Positions 18,053 to 25,044 of a stretch of 64,000 bases of DNA are shown here, in pieces. The DNA lies in the NCBI RefSeq assembly GCF_003860135.1, contig NZ_RQYN01000005.1:81919-145918 (forward strand). The letters are read 5' to 3'. The notes under the pieces are model-generated. The model made no database searches, had not been told where the DNA came from, and saw only the letters and a program-made list of their open reading frames with translations. Every line of letters starts with the position of its first letter. Position 1 is the first letter of the stretch. The DNA comes from Tannerella forsythia (GTDB lineage Bacteria > Bacteroidota > Bacteroidia > Bacteroidales > Tannerellaceae). Position numbers and translations under genes: made by a program.

Positions 18053-18844
18053 ATGACGAAACGTGTACTTTGCGCTTTAGGGCTTGTTGCTGTGGTCATG
18101 CTCGCCTGTACGGCTTGTTCGGAGAAGGTGGATGACTCGTGGCAGTTGGTGTGGGAAGAAAATTTCGACGGCGATACGTTCGACTCGTCGCGCTGGAGTA
18201 AAATTCCGCGCGGAAAATCGGACTGGAATAATTATATGAGCGACTTCGATTCGTGCTATCACGTGGGCGGCGGACTGCTTACGCTGCGGGGACTGAACAA
18301 TTACAGCCTGCCCGAAGATACGGCCCGATTCCTCACCGGCGGACTGTATACGAAAAACAAGGTCGGTTTCGCTCACGGACGCCTCGAAATCCATGCCAAG
18401 CTGGGGAACGCCACGGGCGCGTGGCCGGCTTTCTGGCTTCTTCCGTTCGACGGGGCGCAATGGCCCGGAGGCGGCGAAATCGATATCATGGAGCGGCTCA
18501 ATGATGAGGGGATCGCCTACCAGACCGTCCATTCGCATTACACGCACGTGCTGAAGGAAACGTATCCGCCTAAAGGAGCTACCGGCGCCATTCGGGCGGA
18601 CGATTACAATACGTACGCCGTCGAACTGTATCCCGACAGCGTTTCGTTCTACATCAATAACCATCATACGTTTACCTATCCCCGCATCGAAACGGACAAG
18701 GAGGGACAATTTCCGTTCGACCGCGAGTTTTACCTGCTGCTCGACATGCAGCTGGGCGGACAATGGGTGGGGCGTGTCGAGCCGGCTCATCTGCCGGTCG
18801 AGATGCAAATCGACTGGGTGCGCTTTTATCAAAAACGAAAATAA
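18053..18844 (+). CDS. GH16 family beta-glucanase lipoprotein
   Basis: The 263-residue protein has a signal peptide ending in a lipobox (VVMLACTAC), so it is likely anchored to a membrane. The mature part is a full GH16 jelly roll: WQLVWEENFDGDTFDSSRWS at the start, GGLYTKNKVGFAHGRLEIHAK, the catalytic motif GGEIDIMERLN (first E nucleophile, second E acid/base), and IDWVRFYQK at the end. Without the beta-bulge residue differences of lichenases, this pattern resembles laminarinases that cut beta-1,3-glucans. The substrate is inferred. It is followed after 3 bp by the DUF5020 gene. Confidence 0.93.
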   Translation: MTKRVLCALGLVAVVMLACTACSEKVDDSWQLVWEENFDGDTFDSSRWSKIPRGKSDWNNYMSDFDSCYHVGGGLLTLRGLNNYSLPEDTARFLTGGLYTKNKVGFAHGRLEIHAKLGNATGAWPAFWLLPFDGAQWPGGGEIDIMERLNDEGIAYQTVHSHYTHVLKETYPPKGATGAIRADDYNTYAVELYPDSVSFYINNHHTFTYPRIETDKEGQFPFDREFYLLLDMQLGGQWVGRVEPAHLPVEMQIDWVRFYQKRK

Positions 18845-18847
18845 ACA

Positions 18848-19540
18848 ATGAAAACGATCATCAAACACGGGCTGCTGGGCGCAGCCCTTTTGCTTTGCGG
18901 AGCATTACAGGCACAGAACGTGCAGGTGCATTACGACTTCGGACGGGCCACGAACGACAAGTTAGGCAGCCGCCCGCTTTGGACTACGACCGTCGAAATG
19001 TTTAAACCCGACAAATGGGGCAGTACGTTCTTCTTTGTCGATATGGATTACAAGTCGGACGGCGTGGCTTCGGCCTATTGGGAAATCAGCCGCGAACTGA
19101 AATTCTGGAAAGGCCCGATCTCGGCGCATCTCGAATATAACGGCGGACTGCCGTTCGTTAAAAACGCGTATCTGGCCGGCCCTACGTACAGCTACAATAA
19201 CGCTCAGTTCACACGCGGGTTTACGCTCTCGGCCCTGTATAAATACATCCAGAAAGCCAACGAACCGAATAACTTTCAGCTGACGGCCACGTGGTACCTC
19301 CATTTTGCCGACGGAAAATGCAGTTTCATGGGATTTGCCGACTGGTGGCGCGAACCGAGTGCCGTGGGCGAGTTCGTGTTCCTGAGCGAACCGCAGTTCT
19401 GGGTCAACCTGAACCGGTTCAAAGGCGTCGACGAAAAATTTAACCTCAGCTTAGGCAGTGAAGTCGAAGTCAGTTACGATTTCGCCGGGCGCGACGGCCT
19501 CTTCGTGATTCCTACGCTGGCTATGAAATGGAGCTTCTAA
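18848..19540 (+). CDS. DUF5020 family outer-membrane protein (Tsx-like)
   Basis: The 230-residue protein has a signal peptide cut after ALQAQ and a beta-barrel pattern of alternating aromatic strands ending in a terminal aromatic residue (LAMKWSF). Segments such as VQVHYDFGRATNDKLGSRPL and DKWGSTFFFVDMDY are typical of DUF5020, a family related to the nucleoside channel Tsx. It lies 28 bp before a purine permease gene, so it may form the outer-membrane entry for nucleosides or bases that the permease takes across the inner membrane. This is inference from context and family. Confidence 0.82.
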   Translation: MKTIIKHGLLGAALLLCGALQAQNVQVHYDFGRATNDKLGSRPLWTTTVEMFKPDKWGSTFFFVDMDYKSDGVASAYWEISRELKFWKGPISAHLEYNGGLPFVKNAYLAGPTYSYNNAQFTRGFTLSALYKYIQKANEPNNFQLTATWYLHFADGKCSFMGFADWWREPSAVGEFVFLSEPQFWVNLNRFKGVDEKFNLSLGSEVEVSYDFAGRDGLFVIPTLAMKWSF

Positions 19541-19568
19541 ACCGTAACAAAATAATGATTTTACAGCT

Positions 19569-20858
19569 ATGAACTTATCCAAACTCTTCGGGTTCGATCC
19601 TCGAACCATGAATGTCAAAACAGAAATACTCGCGGGAATCACGACGTTCCTGACCATGGCCTATATCCTGGCCGTGAATCCGAATATTCTCGGATCGGTA
19701 GGGATGGACAAAGGCGCCGTCTTTACGACTACCGCCATCGTGGCCGTGCTGGCTACGCTCGTCATGGCGCTCTACGCCAAAATGCCGTTCGCGCTGGCGC
19801 CCGGCATGGGACTTAACGCCTTCTTCGCCTATACGGTCTGCATGACGATGGGCTACAGTTGGCAGTTTGCTCTGGCGGCTGTCTTTATCGAAGGATTGAT
19901 TTTTATTCTGCTCACGGTAACGAACCTGCGCGATATGATCGTCCATGCCATCCCGGCTTCGCTCCGTAATGCCATCGGGCCGGGAATCGGATTGTATATC
20001 GCTTTCATCGGGCTGAAAAACGGCGGCGTGATCGTGCATAGCGACGCGACGTTCGTGACGTTGGGTACGATCACCCACGGGGCCGGTCTGCTCTCGGTCA
20101 TCGGGATCGTGCTGACCAGCGTGCTGCTGATTCTCAATGTGCGCGGCGCCCTGCTGCTCGGTATCCTCGGTACCGCCCTGATCGGCATCCCCATGGGACT
20201 GACCGTGTACGGCGGCGTGACGAGCATCCCGCCTTCCATCGCGCCGATTGCCTTTCAGTTCGACTTTTCTCAGCTCTTTACGATCGATATGCTGATCGTC
20301 ATCTTTACGTTCCTCTTTATCGATATGTTCGATACGATCGGTACCTTGGTGGGCGTGTCGACGAAGGCCGGGATGATCAAAGACGGTAAAGTGCCCCGCC
20401 TCCGGAAAGCCTTTATGGCCGATGCGCTCGGCACGACTTTCGGGGCCCTGCTGGGCTCGAGTACGGTAACGACCTACGTCGAAAGCGCTTCGGGTGTGGC
20501 GCAGGGCGGACGCTCCGGACTGACGGCCTTCATCACGGCCGTCTGCTTTGCCGCGGCCTTGCTCTTCGCACCGATTTTTCTGGCGATTCCCGGAGCGGCC
20601 ACGTGCCCCGTGCTCGTCATTGTCGGGTTGTTTATGCTCAGCCCCATCAAAGATATCGACTTCGAAGACTATTCCGAAGCGATTCCGGCGTTTATATGTC
20701 TTATCCTCATGCCGCTCACGTATAGCATCTCGGACGGTATCCTGATCGGTATCATCAGCTACGTGCTGTTGAACCTGCTCGGCCGGAAATACCGGAAGCT
20801 GACCCCGGCCATGTACGTGCTGGCTGTACTGTTTGTGCTGAAGTATATTTTTATTTGA
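19569..20858 (+). CDS. NCS2 family (AzgA-type) purine permease
   Basis: The 429-residue protein has about 12 membrane segments and the AzgA-like signatures EILAGITTFLTMAYILAVNP near the N-terminus, ALAPGMGLNAFFAYTVC, the LFIDMFDTIGTLVGVSTKAG block, and SSTVTTYVESASGVAQGGRS. These proteins import adenine, guanine or hypoxanthine with protons. It follows the DUF5020 porin-like gene and converges on the phosphodiesterase gene, 19 bp apart. Confidence 0.94.
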   Translation: MNLSKLFGFDPRTMNVKTEILAGITTFLTMAYILAVNPNILGSVGMDKGAVFTTTAIVAVLATLVMALYAKMPFALAPGMGLNAFFAYTVCMTMGYSWQFALAAVFIEGLIFILLTVTNLRDMIVHAIPASLRNAIGPGIGLYIAFIGLKNGGVIVHSDATFVTLGTITHGAGLLSVIGIVLTSVLLILNVRGALLLGILGTALIGIPMGLTVYGGVTSIPPSIAPIAFQFDFSQLFTIDMLIVIFTFLFIDMFDTIGTLVGVSTKAGMIKDGKVPRLRKAFMADALGTTFGALLGSSTVTTYVESASGVAQGGRSGLTAFITAVCFAAALLFAPIFLAIPGAATCPVLVIVGLFMLSPIKDIDFEDYSEAIPAFICLILMPLTYSISDGILIGIISYVLLNLLGRKYRKLTPAMYVLAVLFVLKYIFI

Positions 20859-20877
20859 GAAGAGCTCTCCCCGGAAG

Positions 20878-21972
20878 CTATTCCGGCTTCAGATAACACC
20901 ATACCGGGTAATGGTCTGAGAGCTTGACCCGATCGACGGTCGCCCGGTAGGCCGTCATATTGGGCGAATGTAAGATATGATCGATGCGGAACCAAAACAT
21001 GTTTTCGTTATAACTTACGCCCACACCCCGCCCCGATTCGACGTATGCATCCCGCAGCGGTCCTTGTATCCTTCTGCGGGCATACGAGATCGGCGTGTCG
21101 TTGAAGTCGCCGCATACGATGAGGTAGTCTCCTTGCAACGCTTCGATTTCGTCGGCAATGATGTCGGCCTGTTCCGCCCGGATGCGGAAAGCTTCTCCCA
21201 TCTTCTGCTGTAAAGATCCGCGGATATTGTCGAATGTACCCGTATTGGCGTTGCGGATAAAGTCGGAATATTTCGAACGGTCTTCGACCGTAAACTTGAA
21301 CGACTCTAAATGATTGTTCATCACAATCAGTTTCTTGCCTTTCACATTGAGCTCATGCACGGCCGATCCGTTGAACGAACTGTCGTAACGTATCTTTCGG
21401 GAGCCGCGTATCGGATATTTCGAATAAATGGCCAGTCCCGTTGTATAATGCGGATAATGAACGAGCGGTACGTGGAAATGATAAGGATACATGCTTAGCG
21501 CGCGGGCAATTTTGTTTTCGGTCAGAATGTCCGTATGTCCTTCCAGATATTCCTGCATACAGACAATATCCGCGCCCGATTCGGCAATATACCGAATGAT
21601 TGGGTTGGGCTGCTCGGTGGTATGATCTTTATATCCGAAACACATGACATTATACGTTAATACCTTGATCATCTCTTCGCGAGGCGGCTGCTTCACCTGT
21701 AAATGAAACGGTATGTATTGCTTGATCGGTTTCCAGCAGACCAGAAAGGAGCATAAGACCACGAAGGCATGGTTCCATTTGCGCGTGATGCTCCAGAGAA
21801 GCAGAAAACCGACGTTGAGGAACAGAAAAAGAGGAAAAGCCAGTCCCAGATAAGCGAACAGCAAATGATCGGCAGGCGACACCATGTCGGAGAAAGCCGA
21901 TAGGAGAAGCAGGAGAACGACACCGCCGTTGAGGACGGCAAGAAGGCTATGTATCCACCGGAGCGCTTTCAT
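20878..21972 (-). CDS. Membrane-anchored endonuclease/exonuclease/phosphatase family protein
   Basis: This 364-residue protein starts with three hydrophobic helices (residues 5-85) and then a complete EEP domain: VLTYNVMCFGY, VCMQEYLEG (metal-binding E), VMNNHLES, VCGDFNDTP (D and N), and the closing SDHYPVWCYL (D-H pair). The active site therefore probably faces the periplasm. Substrates in this superfamily range from DNA to phospholipids and sugar phosphates, and none can be chosen here. It is the last gene of a three-gene operon with two rhomboids, starting 2 bp after the preceding stop. Confidence 0.9.
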   Translation of the reverse strand: MKALRWIHSLLAVLNGGVVLLLLLSAFSDMVSPADHLLFAYLGLAFPLFLFLNVGFLLLWSITRKWNHAFVVLCSFLVCWKPIKQYIPFHLQVKQPPREEMIKVLTYNVMCFGYKDHTTEQPNPIIRYIAESGADIVCMQEYLEGHTDILTENKIARALSMYPYHFHVPLVHYPHYTTGLAIYSKYPIRGSRKIRYDSSFNGSAVHELNVKGKKLIVMNNHLESFKFTVEDRSKYSDFIRNANTGTFDNIRGSLQQKMGEAFRIRAEQADIIADEIEALQGDYLIVCGDFNDTPISYARRRIQGPLRDAYVESGRGVGVSYNENMFWFRIDHILHSPNMTAYRATVDRVKLSDHYPVWCYLKPE

Positions 21973-21974
21973 TT

Positions 21975-22859
21975 CTACTTCTTGCTGGCGTCGAACAATG
22001 CTTTTTTCTCCTCGGACGAAAGGCTTTCGTAGCCGGAACGTTTCAGCTTGTCCAAGATCGCGTCCAACGCTTGCGATTCGGCCTGTTTGCGTGCACGGTA
22101 CTCCTGATCCGTCTCAGGCCGCCGTCCGTAGGTTACTTTCATCCGCGGCGGGCGTCTCTTTCTTACATTGACTATCCGGTCGATCAAACGGTTCAGATAA
22201 ACCGTCAAATCTTTTCCCTGCTTGAGTCGGAAAGCGAACAGCATCCCCCACAACGCTCCTCCGATGTGGGCGATATGTCCGCCGGCATTGTCGGAAGTGA
22301 TCGACAGAAAATCGATGATGAAGGCGAAGAAGGCAAGGTAGATCAGGCGTATCCGTCCGATAAACATCAGCTGGAGTTCGTAATCTTTCCGGTAGAACGA
22401 GACGGCGAAGACAATGGCCATGACCGAAGCCGAAGCGCCCATCAGAAAAGCGATCGTTTCCCTGTTTCGGAAATACGGAAAAAAATGATACGCCAGCATG
22501 TACATCAAGGCGCCGGCTATCCCGCCCGAAATATACACGCCCGCTAACTGACGCCCATTGAAAAACTCCATCGCGATACGGCCGAACCAGTATAACCACA
22601 GCATGTTGAACAACAGATGTAGGAAGTCGGTATGCAGGAACATATACGTAACGAATGTCCACGGTCTGTAGAGAAGTATCGCGAACGAAGAGGGAAGTTG
22701 CAGATAGGAGAGAAAGGCTGTGGAGTCGATCTCGAAGAGTTGCAGGCAAACAATCGCCAGCCGGACAAGCAGAAATATCCCTACATTAATATATATAAGT
22801 TTCGTAAGAATATTTCCTTCCGCAAACGACTGCTTGATTCTAATAAAAAAATTGTCCAT
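21975..22859 (-). CDS. Rhomboid family intramembrane protease with C-terminal extension
   Basis: The 294-residue protein has six membrane helices, FLHLLFNMLWLYWFGR (HxxxN-type loop region), and the catalytic serine segment MGASASVMAIVFA, with the partner histidine in IAHIGGALWGMLFAF. The usual GxSG is GASA here, so the glycine after the serine is replaced. The C-terminus after residue 225 is a basic cytoplasmic tail (DUF6576-like) rich in Arg, Glu and Lys. Its start overlaps the end of the other rhomboid gene by 20 bp, which implies coupling. Confidence 0.9.
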   Translation of the reverse strand: MDNFFIRIKQSFAEGNILTKLIYINVGIFLLVRLAIVCLQLFEIDSTAFLSYLQLPSSFAILLYRPWTFVTYMFLHTDFLHLLFNMLWLYWFGRIAMEFFNGRQLAGVYISGGIAGALMYMLAYHFFPYFRNRETIAFLMGASASVMAIVFAVSFYRKDYELQLMFIGRIRLIYLAFFAFIIDFLSITSDNAGGHIAHIGGALWGMLFAFRLKQGKDLTVYLNRLIDRIVNVRKRRPPRMKVTYGRRPETDQEYRARKQAESQALDAILDKLKRSGYESLSSEEKKALFDASKK

Positions 22860-23550
22860 GGTCTCTATTTTTCTTTTTCCAATACAGAATCAGGAAGAAT
22901 CCGAATAGCATCCCTCCCAAATGGGCAAAGTGAGCCACATTGTCGTTACTGAAATTAGAGACTCCCATAAACAACTCGATCAGTCCATAGCCGATTACGA
23001 AATACTTGGCTTTAATGGGGATCGGTATAAACATGAGATACAACGGAGCATTGGGGAAAAGCATGCCGAAAGCGAGCAAAATACCGAACACGGCTCCGGA
23101 GGCTCCGATCGTTACGAGGGCGCTTACTCCGGGATCCATCGCTATTTGTTGTGAAATACTGATGCCATTTGATACGGCTAACGAATGAATCTGATAGAGC
23201 CAGGTCAACTCCTGTACAAGGGCTGCACCGATACCCGTCACCAGATAGAAGGTCAGAAAGCGTTTCGGTCCCCAAGTGACTTCCAAGATTCGTCCGAACA
23301 TGAAAACGGCGAACATGTTGAAGAAAATATGTCCGAACGAACCGGTATCATGCATGAACATGTATGTGATCAACTGATACAATTTGAAGTCTTTAGTCCC
23401 GGGAAAATGAAGTCCCAACCAGTCGATCAGATGGATGCCGAGTTTGGGTAATACCAAGGTCGCCAGCCAACACAGAGCGTTAATTATAATTAAATTCTGA
23501 GTCACCGGAGGGATGCTTTGAGTTAGTCCGAATCTGTTTTGCATTGTCAT
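22840..23550 (-). CDS. Rhomboid family intramembrane serine protease
   Basis: The start was moved to the ATG at 23550 (MTMQNRFGL), since the longer frame begins with TTG inside the -7 promoter element. The 236-residue protein shows HIFFNMFAVFMFGR, the canonical active-site GASGAVFGILLAFG and the histidine motif VAHFAHLGGMLFGFF across a six-helix core. It cleaves membrane proteins within the bilayer; substrates are unknown. It is the first gene of the rhomboid-rhomboid-EEP operon. Confidence 0.94.
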   Translation of the reverse strand: MTMQNRFGLTQSIPPVTQNLIIINALCWLATLVLPKLGIHLIDWLGLHFPGTKDFKLYQLITYMFMHDTGSFGHIFFNMFAVFMFGRILEVTWGPKRFLTFYLVTGIGAALVQELTWLYQIHSLAVSNGISISQQIAMDPGVSALVTIGASGAVFGILLAFGMLFPNAPLYLMFIPIPIKAKYFVIGYGLIELFMGVSNFSNDNVAHFAHLGGMLFGFFLILYWKKKNRDHGQFFY

Positions 23551-23568
23551 CTGTTTCTTGTTTTGAGG

Positions 23569-23576
23569 CAAAAATA
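23569..23576 (-). promoter_or_regulatory. Promoter -7 of the rhomboid operon
   Basis: On the minus strand TATTTTTG matches TAnnTTTG. It lies about 19 bp before the ATG at 23550 and overlaps the TTG of the longer frame, which decides the start. Confidence 0.55.
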
Positions 23577-23671
23577 ATGTATATTTTTGGCTTTCGCATC
23601 GGATTTTACCGGAAAATTGTACTTTCTCGAAAAAAAACGTTCCATAATTGTTGGTAGTCGAATTTTCAAAC

Positions 23672-23679
23672 TATATTTG
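23672..23679 (+). promoter_or_regulatory. Promoter of the HU gene
   Basis: TATATTTG is an exact TAnnTTTG element, with a TTG at 23651-23653 placed 18 bp upstream as the -33 element. A leader of about 70 bp precedes the HU start. Confidence 0.65.
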
Positions 23680-23756
23680 AGGCCTGAAATAAAGTAAAAA
23701 GATGGAACAGATAGATTATTGATTAATACTTTTTATTATTTTTAAATTACAACATT

Positions 23757-24029
23757 ATGAACAAAACAGAGTTTATTGATGCTGTTGCCGCAAAAGCAGG
23801 CTTAAGCAAAGTCGATGGAAAAAAGGCTGTTGAAGCTATGATTAAAACGATTCAAGACGAGATGAAGAAAGGCGAAAAAGTGTCCATTTTAGGATTCGGT
23901 TCTTTCTCGGTCGTAAAAAAAGCCGCTCGCAAAGGGGTAAATCCGCAGACAAAGAAAGCGATTAACATCCCGGCTCGTCAGGTTGTTAAATTCAAACCGG
24001 GTGCAAGCTTGGCTCAAGTAACCAAGTAA
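23757..24029 (+). CDS. HU family DNA-binding protein
   Basis: The 90-residue protein is a standard-length HU: N-terminal MNKTEFIDAVAAKAGLSK, the helical dimer core, KVSILGFGSFSVVKKAARKG at the saddle, and the arm with the DNA-intercalating proline context NIPARQVVKFKPG. It compacts and bends DNA as a dimer in the nucleoid. It is a single-gene unit with its own promoter and terminator. Confidence 0.97.
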   Translation: MNKTEFIDAVAAKAGLSKVDGKKAVEAMIKTIQDEMKKGEKVSILGFGSFSVVKKAARKGVNPQTKKAINIPARQVVKFKPGASLAQVTK

Positions 24030-24052
24030 GACAACGTTTATTTTTACTGAAG

Positions 24053-24091
24053 AAAAAGCTACTCTGTAAATTATGGACAGGGTAGCTTTTT
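24053..24091 (+). terminator. Rho-independent terminator after HU
   Basis: AAAAAGCTACTCTGT and ACAGGGTAGCTTTTT form a 15-bp stem with one G-T pair and a 9-base loop, followed by T-rich sequence, starting 24 bp after the HU stop. Confidence 0.85.
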
Positions 24092-24181
24092 GTTTTCAGA
24101 GTTTTCAGAAAAAATATGTTTGTCGATAAAACAAAAAAGTAACCTGACGTCCGGTCTCGATGGAAAGACGTTATGTCTTCG

Positions 24182-24535
24182 TTACTCTTCGAGTATGACC
24201 GATGCGCTTTTTACTTCACCTCCCAGAGGAGGAGATTGCTTCGAAATCTTCAATGTAAATCCGGAAAGTTCGGGAAAATGTGTTTTTAACGCTTTCAGAA
24301 TCCGTCCGGCTACATGCTCGAGCAGTTGCGATGGAATAGCCATTTCGGCTTTTACGAGTTCATATACTTCCGCATAACTGACCGTATCGGCCAAATTGTC
24401 GGTTTGTAGAGACTTGAAGTGCGACATCGAAAAAGACAGATCAACCACAAATACTCCTCCTACCCGTGTTTCCTGCGGCAAAACCCCGTGATACGCATGA
24501 AATATCATGCCTTGCAATTCGATTTTTCCTTTCAT
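24182..24535 (-). CDS. folB: Dihydroneopterin aldolase
   Basis: With the ATG at 24535 (MKGKIELQG) the product has 117 residues, the normal FolB length; a ten-residue longer frame starts with TTG and seems wrong. Typical blocks are IELQGMIFHAYHGVLPQE with the catalytic Glu/Tyr region, VDLSFSM, DTVSYAEVYELVKAEM, and the lysine near the C-terminus in FTLKISKQSPP. It cleaves dihydroneopterin to hydroxymethyl-dihydropterin in folate synthesis. The gene stands alone and is divergent from the bactofilin gene. Confidence 0.93.
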   Translation of the reverse strand: MKGKIELQGMIFHAYHGVLPQETRVGGVFVVDLSFSMSHFKSLQTDNLADTVSYAEVYELVKAEMAIPSQLLEHVAGRILKALKTHFPELSGFTLKISKQSPPLGGEVKSASVILEE

Positions 24536-24593
24536 TCTTGTTAATTTGTCTGTAAAAATAAGCAAAAAAACTTTCTTTGAAAAGAATAATATC

Positions 24594-24601
24594 TATATTT
24601 G
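24594..24601 (+). promoter_or_regulatory. Promoter of the bactofilin gene
   Basis: TATATTTG fits TAnnTTTG exactly. The ATG at 24625 is 24 bp downstream, while an ATG at 24577 in the same frame lies upstream of the promoter and so is not the start. Confidence 0.65.
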
Positions 24602-24624
24602 CGACAAACCAAATTAAAAAAAAC

Positions 24625-25044
24625 ATGGTACGCACAAAAAATGAAGAAATACCCATTAGCAGCGGAGGAGTACATAACGTATTAGCTGCCGGAACAATTG
24701 TGACAGGAAGCATCGCTTCGGATTCCGATTTTCGTTTGGACGGACGGATCGAAGGCGATATCAATTGTAAAGGAAAAATCGTCATCGGTCCCAAAGGCAG
24801 TATCGTAGGGAATATCATTTCGGATAATGCCGAAATCTTGGGCGATGTGGAAGGTTCGATTCGCATCAAGGAAAAGCTGGTATTTAAATCTACCGCTATC
24901 ATCAAAGGGGATATTTTTACACAGACGCTCGAAATCGAACCGGGTGCTCACTTCAACGGAACGTGTACGATGTCCGGTAAGAGCCAAATGGACGGAATGC
25001 AGGCTCCCGGAAATAAAAAAGCCAACGTCACTCCAATCAAGTGA
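24625..25044 (+). CDS. Bactofilin (polymer-forming cytoskeletal protein)
   Basis: This 139-residue protein contains the right-handed beta-helix core of bactofilins: LAAGTIVTGSIASDSDFRLD, GRIEGDINCKGKIVIGPKGS, AEILGDVEGSIRI and STAIIKGDIFTQTLEIEPG, with the regular hydrophobic rungs and G-D turns. The N-terminus is short and polar and the tail is disordered. Bactofilins polymerise without nucleotides and scaffold shape or envelope enzymes. Transcription comes from a promoter just upstream, and its terminator is embedded in the 3' end of the convergent malQ gene. Confidence 0.93.
   Translation: MVRTKNEEIPISSGGVHNVLAAGTIVTGSIASDSDFRLDGRIEGDINCKGKIVIGPKGSIVGNIISDNAEILGDVEGSIRIKEKLVFKSTAIIKGDIFTQTLEIEPGAHFNGTCTMSGKSQMDGMQAPGNKKANVTPIK

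Noticed and set aside
24577..24624. Upstream start for the bactofilin gene
   Set aside because: This ATG is upstream of an exact -7 promoter element, so it would not be in the transcript.
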